A stretch of DNA of 64,000 nt, taken from Opitutia bacterium (lineage in GTDB: Bacteria > Verrucomicrobiota > Verrucomicrobiia > Opitutales > Opitutaceae). The translations under genes and the position numbers were made by a program. The notes beneath the pieces were generated by a model. The model did no database searches. It had not been told where the DNA came from and was given only the letters and a program-made list of their open reading frames with translations. Numbering within the stretch: position 1 is the first letter of the stretch; every line of letters begins with the position of its first letter. The stretch covers positions 1,116,001 through 1,180,000 of the forward strand of contig JACRHT010000017.1 of the NCBI GenBank assembly GCA_016217545.1. The letters run 5' to 3'. Below, piece by piece: positions 8,640 through 17,400 of this stretch.

Positions 8640-9344
8640 TCACGGCGTGTAGTAGCCGCCCGAAAACGCGACGATGGTGGACGCCAGCACATACTGCAGG
8701 CCGCCCGAGGTGGTGAGGTATTGATTCGTCTCCGTCACGCCTCCAGCCAGATAGCCTCCCGCAAACTTCGTGAAGACGCCGGACGCCCTCATATACGCCT
8801 GCCGGCTCGGGCCGTAGTAAATGTAATACGGGGAGGCCAGGACGCACTTGGACAGGTAACCGCCGGCGAATTCGACTTTGGCCGCGATATTGACCTCGAC
8901 CGTCCGGGACGGGCCGTAGGGCAGGTAGGAGAACGACGACGTGACGTAGCCGCTGGCCACGTATCCGCCGCTGAATGTCACGAGTGAGTTCGGGGAGAAC
9001 AGCGCGCTCGATGAGGCGCCGTAGTAGAGCAAGGTGGAGTTGCTCGTCAGATACCCGCTGCTGAGGTAGCCGCCCGCGAACTGCGCGAACGTCCCTAAAC
9101 CCAGCAAGACCGAGCGCGTCGAACTGTAAGCGACATTATTGGTGAACGACGTGCTCAGGTTTCCTGAAATCAAATACCCGGTGCCATCGTCGAAAGTCAC
9201 GGTTTGACCGGCCTTCAGCAATACCTGGCGACCGGGGCCGTAGTTCATCCAGGTTTCACTGGACAGATACTGAGTGCCCGCGGAAGCGAAGGACACCAAT
9301 GCGCAATAAACGCACGCAACGATAAGTCTGCTCACCTTGTTCAT
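8640..9344 (-). CDS. Secreted protein of six ~35-residue GGYL repeats
   Basis: A 234-residue protein with a signal peptide (MNKVSRLIVACVYCALVSFASA). Almost all the rest consists of six imperfect repeats of about 32-36 residues. The idealised unit is x-YGPSRxx...xxxFAGGYLxxG-Y/V-L-x-S, with clear copies ending in FAGGYLSSG, FSGGYVASG, FAGGYLSKC, FAGGYLAGG and FSGGYYTP. The spacing and alternating aromatic/glycine pattern suggest a beta-rich surface or extracellular repeat fold. No known family was recognised. ATG 9344 has an AGGCAGGA Shine-Dalgarno; the longer open frame upstream is rejected. It lies 133 bp downstream of the secretin gene, same strand. It has no PEP-CTERM or lipobox. Confidence 0.75.
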   Translation of the reverse strand: MNKVSRLIVACVYCALVSFASAGTQYLSSETWMNYGPGRQVLLKAGQTVTFDDGTGYLISGNLSTSFTNNVAYSSTRSVLLGLGTFAQFAGGYLSSGYLTSNSTLLYYGASSSALFSPNSLVTFSGGYVASGYVTSSFSYLPYGPSRTVEVNIAAKVEFAGGYLSKCVLASPYYIYYGPSRQAYMRASGVFTKFAGGYLAGGVTETNQYLTTSGGLQYVLASTIVAFSGGYYTP

Positions 9345-9477
9345 GATCCTGCCTTTCTTGTGGCCCTGGTTGATATGAAGGTGACCGAAATATCTGTGGC
9401 AATCCGCAGCACCGACCGGACCGAGCGCCCTCGGCCACGAAGCGGGATGCCTCCACTCCGTGGCGAACGCAGAAGGC

Positions 9478-11307
9478 CTATTTTGTCGTCTTCGCGGCGG
9501 GCGTCTCGCCGGCGGCCTCGAGGGCGGCGGCGTTGAACACTTGCGACGGATCCGCGCCGTCAGCCGAGACGGTCTTCGCGGTGATGAAGATGAGCAGGTT
9601 CGTCGTGACGTCGTTGACGCTCTTCGAGGAGAAAAGGCGGCCGAGAACCGGGATGCTGCCGAGAACCGGAACCTTGGTTCCACCGTGGGCCTTGCTCGCG
9701 GACATAAGGCCGCCGATGCCGGCGGTGTAGCCGTCCTTGAGTGAGACCTGCGTCTTCACCTTGCGCGTGTCGATGATCGGAATCGACGCGCCGCCGGCGC
9801 CGCCGAAGGTGGTCTCGCGGTTCGAACTGCTGATTTCGGGTTCGAGGGTCATGCGGATGACACCCTGCGCGTTGACCTGCGGGGTCACTTTCAGGATCAC
9901 GCCGATGGGTTTGTATTGGAAGCCGGAGACTTCGAAGGTGCCGCGCTCGGAGTTATAGGTGTAGCTCGGGATCGGGTATTCGGAGCCAATATTGATGAAC
10001 GCCTCGGTGTTGTTGAGCGTCACGATGGTCGGATTGGAAATGACCTTCGTGTTATTTTGCTGTTTCAGCGCCGAGACGATGATGTTGAAATCGGAAGCAG
10101 TGAAGACAGCGGAGGCGAGTCGGGACTGCGTGTTTGAATTGGTTAATCCAAGTAAGTTATTTACCACCGACGTTACGGTGTTGGTAGCACCCGTAGTAAG
10201 AGTATCGTTCGTCGAGGTCGTGTGACTTAATCCGTCAACAGCAACTGTAGTTGAGTTAGTTGTGCTGATTGGGAGAGCTTGTGTCATCGGATTGCCTTGT
10301 GCATCGGTGGTTTGGATCGTCGGAGGACCAGTCACGGTTGAAATCGTCGCATTCGGATTTGTCAGGGAAACGCTCCCAGAGGGAAATGAAACTGAGCTAG
10401 CTGCGCCCGATGTCCCGGTCGGTAGGCTAGTGGAAAAACCGGTCTGTGTATTCGCCGTGGCAGTGTTACTATTAGTCGTGCCATGTTGGTCCCCGACCAC
10501 ATTCTGATGGCCGGTAGTGTTTGTCAGGTTGGTTCCGTTATTAGTATTCGAACCATTGGTCCCCGTCTGGCTGGCCCCCTTACTCCAAGTCTGGGACAAT
10601 TTCCCCGCGCTGAGTTGCACGCCCTGCAGCGACGCCCAGTTGACGCCGATGTTGCGGATGTCGCTGTCGCTGACTTCGACGAACTTCGACTCGATCATCA
10701 CTTGGTCGGTGGCCTTATCGAGCTTCTCGATGATCGCGCGGATGCGCGTCATGCGCGAGGGCTGGGTGGTGACGACGAGCGCGTTGGAGCGGACGTCGAT
10801 GAGGATCTTGCCGCCCTGCGCGGCGTCGACGAGGCCGTCGACCGTGGGCTTGATGTCCGCGGCCTTGGCGTTGTTGAGGATGAAGACTTCGGTCGTGGCG
10901 GGCTCCTGCGTGAGCGACTCGCGGCTGACTATCTTGATGATGTTGCCCTCCTCAATGTAGGTGTAGCCAACCGGCGAGAGGACGGTATCGAAAATCTGGC
11001 GCCAGGTGACGTCGCGAAGCTTGATCGACGTCTTGCCGACGAGGGTGTCGGGAACGACGATGTTGAGTTCGAAGAGGTCGGCGACGTTGCGGAGGATGGT
11101 CTTCACGTCCTCCTCGGGGAAATCGACGGAGAGCGTGTCCTTGTCCCGGGAAACGGAGGCTTGCGTGGGCTGGGCACCGGCGACGGTGGCGGCGGGCTTA
11201 TCTGCGGCGGGCGCGGCGGCCGGGGTCTGCGCGGTGACAGAGCCGAGCAGCGAAAGCGCCAAGGCGGCAGCGGCGAGGGTGCGGGTGCTCATGGGGGGTG
11301 TCCTCAT
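9478..11307 (-). CDS. Outer-membrane secretin (PilQ/GspD family)
   Basis: A 609-residue secretin forming the outer-membrane pore of a type IV pilus or type II secretion machine. Order of parts: signal peptide (to about 27), an STN/N0-like domain (60-130), a secretin N domain (138-200), a polar loop rich in Asn, Thr and Ser (241-395), and the beta-barrel domain. The barrel contains the lip-type block VPVLGSIPVLGRLFSSK. The start overlaps the upstream stop as ATGA at 11307. A second ATG at 11292 with GAGGA upstream is also possible. It closes the pilMNOP-like operon. Confidence 0.9.
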   Translation of the reverse strand: MRTPPMSTRTLAAAALALSLLGSVTAQTPAAAPAADKPAATVAGAQPTQASVSRDKDTLSVDFPEEDVKTILRNVADLFELNIVVPDTLVGKTSIKLRDVTWRQIFDTVLSPVGYTYIEEGNIIKIVSRESLTQEPATTEVFILNNAKAADIKPTVDGLVDAAQGGKILIDVRSNALVVTTQPSRMTRIRAIIEKLDKATDQVMIESKFVEVSDSDIRNIGVNWASLQGVQLSAGKLSQTWSKGASQTGTNGSNTNNGTNLTNTTGHQNVVGDQHGTTNSNTATANTQTGFSTSLPTGTSGAASSVSFPSGSVSLTNPNATISTVTGPPTIQTTDAQGNPMTQALPISTTNSTTVAVDGLSHTTSTNDTLTTGATNTVTSVVNNLLGLTNSNTQSRLASAVFTASDFNIIVSALKQQNNTKVISNPTIVTLNNTEAFINIGSEYPIPSYTYNSERGTFEVSGFQYKPIGVILKVTPQVNAQGVIRMTLEPEISSSNRETTFGGAGGASIPIIDTRKVKTQVSLKDGYTAGIGGLMSASKAHGGTKVPVLGSIPVLGRLFSSKSVNDVTTNLLIFITAKTVSADGADPSQVFNAAALEAAGETPAAKTTK

Positions 11308-11813
11308 TTCTTGATGGGCCGGGTATATTCTTCGTTGTTCAACCGGAGAGTGAAATTGGCGCGGTCGATGGCGGTGACCTCTACCGTGTATTCCGCGCCT
11401 TCAAAGGTGATTGTGAGTGTGCCGCCGGGTTTGACCCGCTTTTGACCGAACGAGAGCGACGGCTGGCCCGCCATGAGGATGTAGCCGGTGGGCTTCAGCG
11501 CGTCGCCCATCGCGGCGAGGAGATCGCGGGCATTGCGCGGGGCGCCGGGGCGGGCGGCGGCTCCCGGGCCGGTGCCGGCCCCGGCGTTGCCGACGGCGGC
11601 GGTGCCTGCCGCGGTCGCGAATTCGACGAATGCCTCGGAATGGAATGGATCGGGAAGATTGGCGGGCGCGGCGACGTCCTTGGCGGCGAGAAGGTGCTTG
11701 GCGCTGCCGAGGCTGGCCGTGCGTGCGGCGGGAGCGACGACCGGCGGCACGTCGGCGGCGACGGCGAGCGCGGCGAGCAGGGTGAACGGGACGGCGAGGC
11801 GGAGAGTCTTCAT
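11304..11813 (-). CDS. PilP/GspC-like pilus assembly protein
   Basis: A 169-residue exported protein: signal peptide (1-20), an Ala/Pro/Gly-rich linker (about 20-100), and a C-terminal beta domain in which KPGGTLTITFEGAEYTVEV and LNNEEYTRP stand out. Position between the PilO-like and secretin genes matches PilP, the periplasmic link between the inner-membrane PilMNO complex and the secretin. Sequence alone gives only weak family support. The start ATG 11813 overlaps the PilO stop (ATGA), and its own stop overlaps the secretin start (ATGA). Confidence 0.65.
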   Translation of the reverse strand: MKTLRLAVPFTLLAALAVAADVPPVVAPAARTASLGSAKHLLAAKDVAAPANLPDPFHSEAFVEFATAAGTAAVGNAGAGTGPGAAARPGAPRNARDLLAAMGDALKPTGYILMAGQPSLSFGQKRVKPGGTLTITFEGAEYTVEVTAIDRANFTLRLNNEEYTRPIKK

Positions 11814-12397
11814 GGCGTGCCGAGCAGTTCGACGGTGAACACGGCGTTCATCTGATCCAAGCCGGCGCCGACACCGGCTTCGGACCGGCCGGCGCCTTCG
11901 AGTTTCGAAACGGTGAGTCGGTCGAAGCGCACGAAATGCGGGCCGGTCTCGACGCGGCGGATGAACGCCCACACTTGGGCGTAGCTGCCTTGCAGGGTGA
12001 GGCTGAAGGATACGGGGATGAACAGTGTCTTCGGCGCGTTTGCCTTCGGCGTTGGGAGCGAATTCTGGCGGACGTCGATGAGCTTCACGCCGGTCTCGTT
12101 CTCGAGGCGGTAGAAAAATTGGAGGTTGTTGGCGAGGTCGCCGGCGTGAACGAGGCGCGACTCGAGTTGCTTGGCGCCCGCCTGGATTTCCTGCACCTGC
12201 TCGGCGAGGCCGGTGGTGTGGCGGGCGTTGAGCGCGATCTTCTGGGATTCCTTGTCCTTTTCCTCGAAGAGGCGCTGCGCCTCGTCGACGGCGTCGCTGC
12301 GGAAATAGAGAGCCACGCCGCAAAGCAGTGCGAGCAGGCCGCACGCGAAGGCGATGGGCTGTTTCTTGACGAGGGCGAGGAGATCGGCGCCGGTCAT
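11810..12397 (-). CDS. PilO-like type IV pilus inner-membrane protein
   Basis: A 195-residue bitopic protein with an N-terminal helix (IAFACGLLALLCGVALYF, about residues 15-32), a coiled-coil region (35-90) and a ferredoxin-like periplasmic domain ending in the VELLGTP tail. PilO forms heterodimers with PilN that align the pilus machine. The start overlaps the PilN stop as ATGA (ATG at 12397), and the end overlaps the next start in the same way. A longer frame upstream to 12985 lies in the wrong frame of pilN and is a shadow. Confidence 0.78.
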   Translation of the reverse strand: MTGADLLALVKKQPIAFACGLLALLCGVALYFRSDAVDEAQRLFEEKDKESQKIALNARHTTGLAEQVQEIQAGAKQLESRLVHAGDLANNLQFFYRLENETGVKLIDVRQNSLPTPKANAPKTLFIPVSFSLTLQGSYAQVWAFIRRVETGPHFVRFDRLTVSKLEGAGRSEAGVGAGLDQMNAVFTVELLGTP

Positions 12398-13041
12398 GAC
12401 TTCTTCGCCTCCTTCGCGCCTTTGAATTTCAGCTCGATCTCGAACAGCAGCGCTCCCGATTTCGGGTCGGGGGTGATGGCGTTGAGTTTCACGCCGTCGA
12501 AAATTTCGGCGAGGCGCGGCTGGGTGCGGAGCGTCTCGACGTAGGCGGAGGCGAAGCCGCTGGCCTGGTCCTTCGCGCCGGCGGCGAGGCCGCGGAGTGT
12601 GCAGCGCGCGCCAGCAGGGTCGTTCGGGCGAAGGTCGACGTATTCGAGCTGGATTTCCTTGGGGAGGCTCGCGCCGAACAGCGAGAGCAGCGCGGTGGGC
12701 TCGACGGGCATCTTCACGAACGCGACGGCCTCGGCGATTTTCTTGTCCTCGTCGGCGAACAGCTTGGTGAGGCGCAGACCTTCCTGGTGCAGCTTCTGGT
12801 TCTTCGCGATTTCGGCTTCGGCGGTGGCGCGCTGGGAGTTGAAGACGTGCGTCTGGTATTCGCGCCAGCCCACGAACGCGAGCAGCAGCACGGCCGTGGC
12901 GATGCCGCCGACGTTGATGAAGAAGGTCGTGCGCACGACCTTCGTGTCCGGCAACCGTTCGAAGTTGCGGAAGTTCGGGTGCCACAGCGGCGCCGCTGGC
13001 GGCGCGGCGTCAGCCTTTTTGTTCAGCAGCGACAGGGCCAT
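12394..13041 (-). CDS. PilN-like type IV pilus inner-membrane protein
   Basis: A 215-residue protein with a cytoplasmic N-terminus (about 40 residues) of the kind that contacts PilM. One membrane helix follows (TFFINVGGIATAVLLLAF, about 39-57), then a coiled coil and a periplasmic alpha/beta domain. The N-terminal segment RNFERLPD is a plausible PilM-docking motif by position. It overlaps the pilM end by 32 bp and the pilO start by 4 bp, consistent with translational coupling. Assignment combines topology and gene order. Confidence 0.75.
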   Translation of the reverse strand: MALSLLNKKADAAPPAAPLWHPNFRNFERLPDTKVVRTTFFINVGGIATAVLLLAFVGWREYQTHVFNSQRATAEAEIAKNQKLHQEGLRLTKLFADEDKKIAEAVAFVKMPVEPTALLSLFGASLPKEIQLEYVDLRPNDPAGARCTLRGLAAGAKDQASGFASAYVETLRTQPRLAEIFDGVKLNAITPDPKSGALLFEIELKFKGAKEAKKS

Positions 13042-14053
13042 TGTTGTAGGAAGCCATCAGGCCGAAAAGGCCGAGCCAGCGTTCGTCGGGGGCCGCGAGA
13101 GTGACGCCCGGGGCCAGGGAAATGCCGAGCGACTGCGCCCATGGGAGCAGCTCGGCCTTGAAGGATTGGACGCCGAGCGAGCTCGCGATCGTCGGGCTGA
13201 GCCAGGCGAGGCTCGAGGGGAGCTGCGTGCAGAGCACCGCGCCGATCGACTGGCCGGTTTGCACTTCGTAGAAGCCGATGGACGACTGCAGTTCCTTCAG
13301 GAGCTTCTTGATCAGCGAGCCGCCCATGCTCGTGAAATCGAAGGTGTTCGAATAGAAAAGTTTCTTGGCGGACTCCTCGTCCTTGAGGCCGAGCTCCTTT
13401 TGCACGACGGGGATCATCGCGGAGATGCCGGACGCGATGGGGCGGGAAATATCCACGCCTTCCGCAGTGAGGATGAAACACTGGGTGGCCTCCTCGCCCA
13501 TCTCCAAAAGGAGCAGCGGTGCCTTTGACTGCTTGAACTTCTGGTAGCTCACCAGCGCGCCGAGCGTGGCAACGGTGCCCAATTCCAACTGCTCGGGATA
13601 AAGTCCGAATTCCAGCAGTTTTTCCTGCCACTGCACGATGTCGTCGGACGGCATGCCGCAGAAGAGCGCCTCTTTCTGGTTGCCCTTCGCGACGTCGTAT
13701 TCCGAGCCGTCGGCGGGATTGAGCAGCAACGTGGTGAACTTATCGGCCTCGACGCGAAAGCTCTGCGTCAGCACCTCGGGCACGTAGCCGGGCTCCTTCA
13801 CGCGCTTCAGATCCATCGTGTGGCGGCGGACGATGCGGCGCGCCGGATACAGCGAGACTTTCGCGTGCGCGTAACCGGTGGGGCCCTTGCCGTCGGCGGT
13901 CTTCAGGTAGTTCTGGAGACCCTCGGAGTCGGCGGCGGCAAACTCCTTCACTTCCTCCACGACCAGCGGCGCGTCTTCCTGGGACAAGCGCGCGAGCAGC
14001 ACGGCCTGATCGCCGAAATCGACGCAAAAGCCCTTGGTCTTCTTGCCGAACAT
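13010..14053 (-). CDS. PilM-like actin-fold ATPase of the type IV pilus
   Basis: A 347-residue cytoplasmic protein with a PilM/FtsA-type actin fold. It starts with VDFGDQAVLLARL (phosphate-1-like) and has LLLEMGEEATQCFIL in the middle (phosphate-2-like), then an SQEDEES-like helical stretch and GAVLCTQLPSSLAWLSP. PilM binds nucleotide and the N-terminal tail of PilN. The ATG at 14053 (MFGKKTKGF) is chosen over a TTG at 14098, which would only add a hydrophilic unconserved extension. It is the first gene of the five-gene pilus operon. Confidence 0.78.
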   Translation of the reverse strand: MFGKKTKGFCVDFGDQAVLLARLSQEDAPLVVEEVKEFAAADSEGLQNYLKTADGKGPTGYAHAKVSLYPARRIVRRHTMDLKRVKEPGYVPEVLTQSFRVEADKFTTLLLNPADGSEYDVAKGNQKEALFCGMPSDDIVQWQEKLLEFGLYPEQLELGTVATLGALVSYQKFKQSKAPLLLLEMGEEATQCFILTAEGVDISRPIASGISAMIPVVQKELGLKDEESAKKLFYSNTFDFTSMGGSLIKKLLKELQSSIGFYEVQTGQSIGAVLCTQLPSSLAWLSPTIASSLGVQSFKAELLPWAQSLGISLAPGVTLAAPDERWLGLFGLMASYNNGPVAAEQKG

Positions 14054-14250
14054 ATGCGTGAAAAATGAGGAGAGGTGACAGGTCGACAGCGCGGCCAAAA
14101 TGGGGATAACGCACGCGCGAACGGCTGACGGTTTCTAGTGTGACGGAGCTAACCGGATAGGTTCAGCCCCCATTCTACACAAGACCAAAACCCCCGGTAG
14201 ACCCATCAGGGCCAAGGATTACTAGATATTTACCCTACCGCGCGGAGACG
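14054..14250 (-). promoter_or_regulatory. Leader/promoter region of the pilus operon
   Basis: A non-coding stretch of about 200 bp between the bS22 terminator and pilM. On the minus strand it contains an A/T-rich patch (TAAATATCTAGTAAT, 14217-14231), a run of G residues, and TAGAAT near 14175 that could be a -10 element, but no matching -35 is evident. No start of a known riboswitch or sRNA was recognised. It probably holds the operon promoter and a roughly 100-nt leader. Confidence 0.35.
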
Positions 14251-14282
14251 AAAAAACCCGCCGCGAACACGGCGGGTTTCGA
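14251..14282 (-). terminator. Intrinsic terminator after the bS22-like gene
   Basis: A perfect 10-bp stem (AAACCCGCCG / CGGCGGGTTT, 14254-14263 and 14270-14279) with a 6-nt loop. On the minus strand it runs into TTTTTTCGTC. It sits 36 bp past the stop of the tiny ribosomal-protein gene. Confidence 0.85.
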
Positions 14283-14315
14283 AAGGCGATGCGAGTGGCG
14301 GCGCGAAGCCCGCGC

Positions 14316-14417
14316 TCACTTCTGCCAGGTGCGCTTCTTGTGGCGATTTGCCTTCAGGCGCTTGCGGCGCTTGTGCTTCGACATCTTCAGACGGCGCTTC
14401 TTCTTGAGATTTCCCAT
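14316..14417 (-). CDS. 33-residue AURKAIP1/COX24-domain ribosomal protein (bS22/mS38-like)
   Basis: A very short basic protein: [18 protein letters not shown] followed by [15 protein letters not shown] (33 residues, 19 of them Lys/Arg). The pattern MGxxxKKRRxxMSKHKxRKRL is that of the AURKAIP1/COX24 (DUF1713) family, which includes mycobacterial bS22 and mitochondrial mS38 of the small ribosomal subunit. It starts at ATG 14417, 63 bp after addA in the same orientation, and is followed by a strong terminator. A 71-residue frame over the same bases in another register is a shadow. The family identification comes from pattern recognition; a ribosomal location is inferred. Confidence 0.85.
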   Translation of the reverse strand: MGNLKKKRRLKMSKHKRRKRLKANRHKKRTWQK

Positions 14418-14480
14418 GGTGAAAAGGTGGTGTTAGAGGGGCCAACGTGCGGCGCGCACCCTCCTCTGTAAAGCCCGAAG

Positions 14481-17400
14481 TTAGCTCGCCGCCGGCACCG
14501 GAAACCGCCGCGCCAAAACCGTGAAAACCACCTCCGCGCCGACCTTCGACTCCGCCAAACCCGCCAGTCGCGCCACCACGCGCCGATAGAGATTCAGCTG
14601 CGCCGCATGTCGCGCAATCGCCCGCTCCACATGGGCCGCGTCAGCAATCACAGCATCGGTCTTGAAATCGAACACCGTCGCCGCCGTCGCGCGCCCGTCC
14701 AGCCCGCGCCACACCGCGACGCGGTCGAACACGCCCGACACCCACGCCCCCTCCAAGACCACCTCAAACGACCGCTCGCGCCAGACCTCCACACCGTCCG
14801 CGCGCGTCCACAACTCCCGCAACGCCGGCGCGCGCAAGCACCCGACGACTTCGCTGATCGCCTCGTCGCTCGCGCCGTCCGCCTGCCAAGTCGCCGCCCG
14901 CGCCTCGATCTCGCCACTCGCGCACCATTCAACCTGCGCCAGCAGTCGATGCACTCCCGCGCCGAAATCCACCGCCGCGCGCGCCTGCGGCGCGAACAGC
15001 TCCGCCGCCCGCACGCCCCCACCCCGCTCGCCCGACGGCCGCCGCGCCATGCGCCGCGTCGCCGCCGGCGCATCGATCGCCGAAAGCACCTCCGCCCGCG
15101 TCGGTGCCGCCGCCGGCTCCAACCGCGCGAACCACTCCGCCTCGCCCTGTGCCCACACGCCGTTCGCTTCGCACGCGCCCACGCGCACCGGGCGCGCGTC
15201 ACTGCCGAGCGTCTCGGCGAGGAGTTTCGGATAATTCGACGAGCGCGACTTCGCCGCCACCGGCTCCGTGATCGCATACATCGCACGCTTCGCGCGCGTC
15301 ACCGCCACGTAGAGCAGCGACAACGCCTCGTAGCACCGTTCGCCCGCCGCGCGTTCCGCGTGGGCGTTCAAAACCGAGTCCGCCTCGACGAGCTCCGCCT
15401 TGGGCAACTCCAGCACCCAACGCGCCTCGTGCGTCTCCTCGTCGCGATGCACCGCCAACCCGCGCGGTGCGGCGGCGAGCTTTGTGCCTTCGAGCTCCGG
15501 CAAAATCACGACGTCGAAACCGAGGCCCTTGGACTTGTGCACCGTCATCACGCGCACCACCGCCGCGCTCTCGGGCTCGCGCAGCGTGTAGTCGTTCATG
15601 AACCGCACAAACTCGTCCGGATCGCGCCGCCCCTGCGCATCGAACAGCGCCGCCGCCGCCGCAAACTGCCGCGCGCGCTCCGGCGCGAAATCCCCCGTCA
15701 GCGCTAGCCGCGCGCACCAATGCTCCGCGAAGCGCTCGAAGCCGTCCTCCGCGATCTGCGCCAGCACGCGCTCCATCGCCGCCTCGCGCGTCGCGGCTCC
15801 CTCGGCCGCGAGCGCCGCGTGGAGCGGCGTCATGCGCACGTGTTCCCACGCCAGCGTGTCGCCCGGATGCGCCGCCGCCTGCACGAGCGCGAGCAGCGCC
15901 GCGCCGACGGGATTGTCCGCCGCCACGCGCAAATCCGATTCCGCCACCGCCGGCACGCCGCCTTCGCGACGGAGGAAATCCGCGATCTCCGTCGCCTGAT
16001 CGTTCGACCGCGTGAGCACCGCGCAGGTCAGCCCGCGCGCCAGCGGATCGATCTCACGGATCAACTGCAGCGTGAGCGCGCGGCGCGCGTTTTCATCTTC
16101 CGCGAGCAACAGCGCCGCCTGCCCCGCGCGGTCGCCGCGCTCCGTGAAATGCTCGCGCCACTCCTCGTTCCAGCGCCGGCTCGCTTCGCCGGGGAACAGC
16201 GTCGCGATCGTCTCATCGGCGCCGAACACGGCGTTGACCATCGCGATCACTTCCGGCCCGGAGCGCCACGACGCGTCGAGCGGCTCCGTCGTGATCGGCG
16301 CGTTCGCGTCCGCGTCGCCGTTGTAGTGCCGCCGGATGTCGCGCATCAACGTCGGATCGCCCTCGCGCCACGCGTAGATCGACTGCTTCACATCGCCGAC
16401 GCAGAAAAACGTCCGCCGCTCGTCCGCGTCCTGCACGACTTCGTCGATCAGATTTTCCAACACGCTCCACTGCCCGCGGCTCGTGTCCTGAAACTCGTCG
16501 AGCAGCCAGTGGTCGATCCCCGCATCGAGCCGATACTCGAGCATCAACCGACCCTCGCCCGCCTCGCCGAACGACAACTCGCGCGCGCCCGCGTCCGGCC
16601 GCAACAACCGCGTGACGTCGCCGAAAGTCAACTTGCCCGCGCGCCGCACGAGCGCGCTGTAGACCGCGTCGTAGCGGCTCAGCACCGCGTGCAAGCCCTG
16701 CGTGATCGCCAGCTGCCGCCGCAACTCCGCGCCCGCCACCGCACGCACGAGATCCGCCGCCACGGCGCAACCCGCCGCGTCGAGCGCCTGCTTCTTCCGC
16801 TCGATCGTCAGCTCCGCCGCGCCGGCCGAAATCGCCGGCCACGCCTCGAGCAGTTTCGGCAGGAAATACTTCATCTCCGCGCTCCACGGCGCGCCGATCG
16901 ACCACTCCGGCAACTCCAACGCGAGCCGCGCCCAACGTTCACGCTGCGCGTCATTCATCGCCGCGCCATCGAGCCAGCGCCGCAGCGTCGCCACGACCGC
17001 GGGCAACGGCAAATCCGCGAGCCACGGCTGCCCGTCGGACCAGAGGCGCTGCGCCACGCCCCACAGCGTCGGCTCCGGCACTTCGAGGAAGCGCTCGTAT
17101 TTCTCGTCGAGAAACTGGTCCATGCGTCGCGCGAGCTGCTTCTCCTCGGTGCCGAAAGTCGCGAGCTTGAACGCCTCCAGAAAATCGCGCTGCGCCTCGT
17201 CGAGCGTGCCGCCGCGCGCGAAGAGCTGCCGCAGCGCGCGTTCGCGTTCGCGCGTCGCCGCGTGACCTTCGAGCACTTCGAAATCTCCCGCGAGCCCGAG
17301 CTCGAACGGAAACGCCTGCGCGATCTTCGCGAAGAAACTGTCGAGCGTGCCGAGCCGCAGCCGGTGCAGCGCATCGATCATCGCGCGCAGCAGCCGCAGG

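Noticed and set aside
14054-14250. tRNA, riboswitch or small RNA
   Set aside because: No cloverleaf or known aptamer core could be drawn; treated as promoter/leader of the pilus operon.
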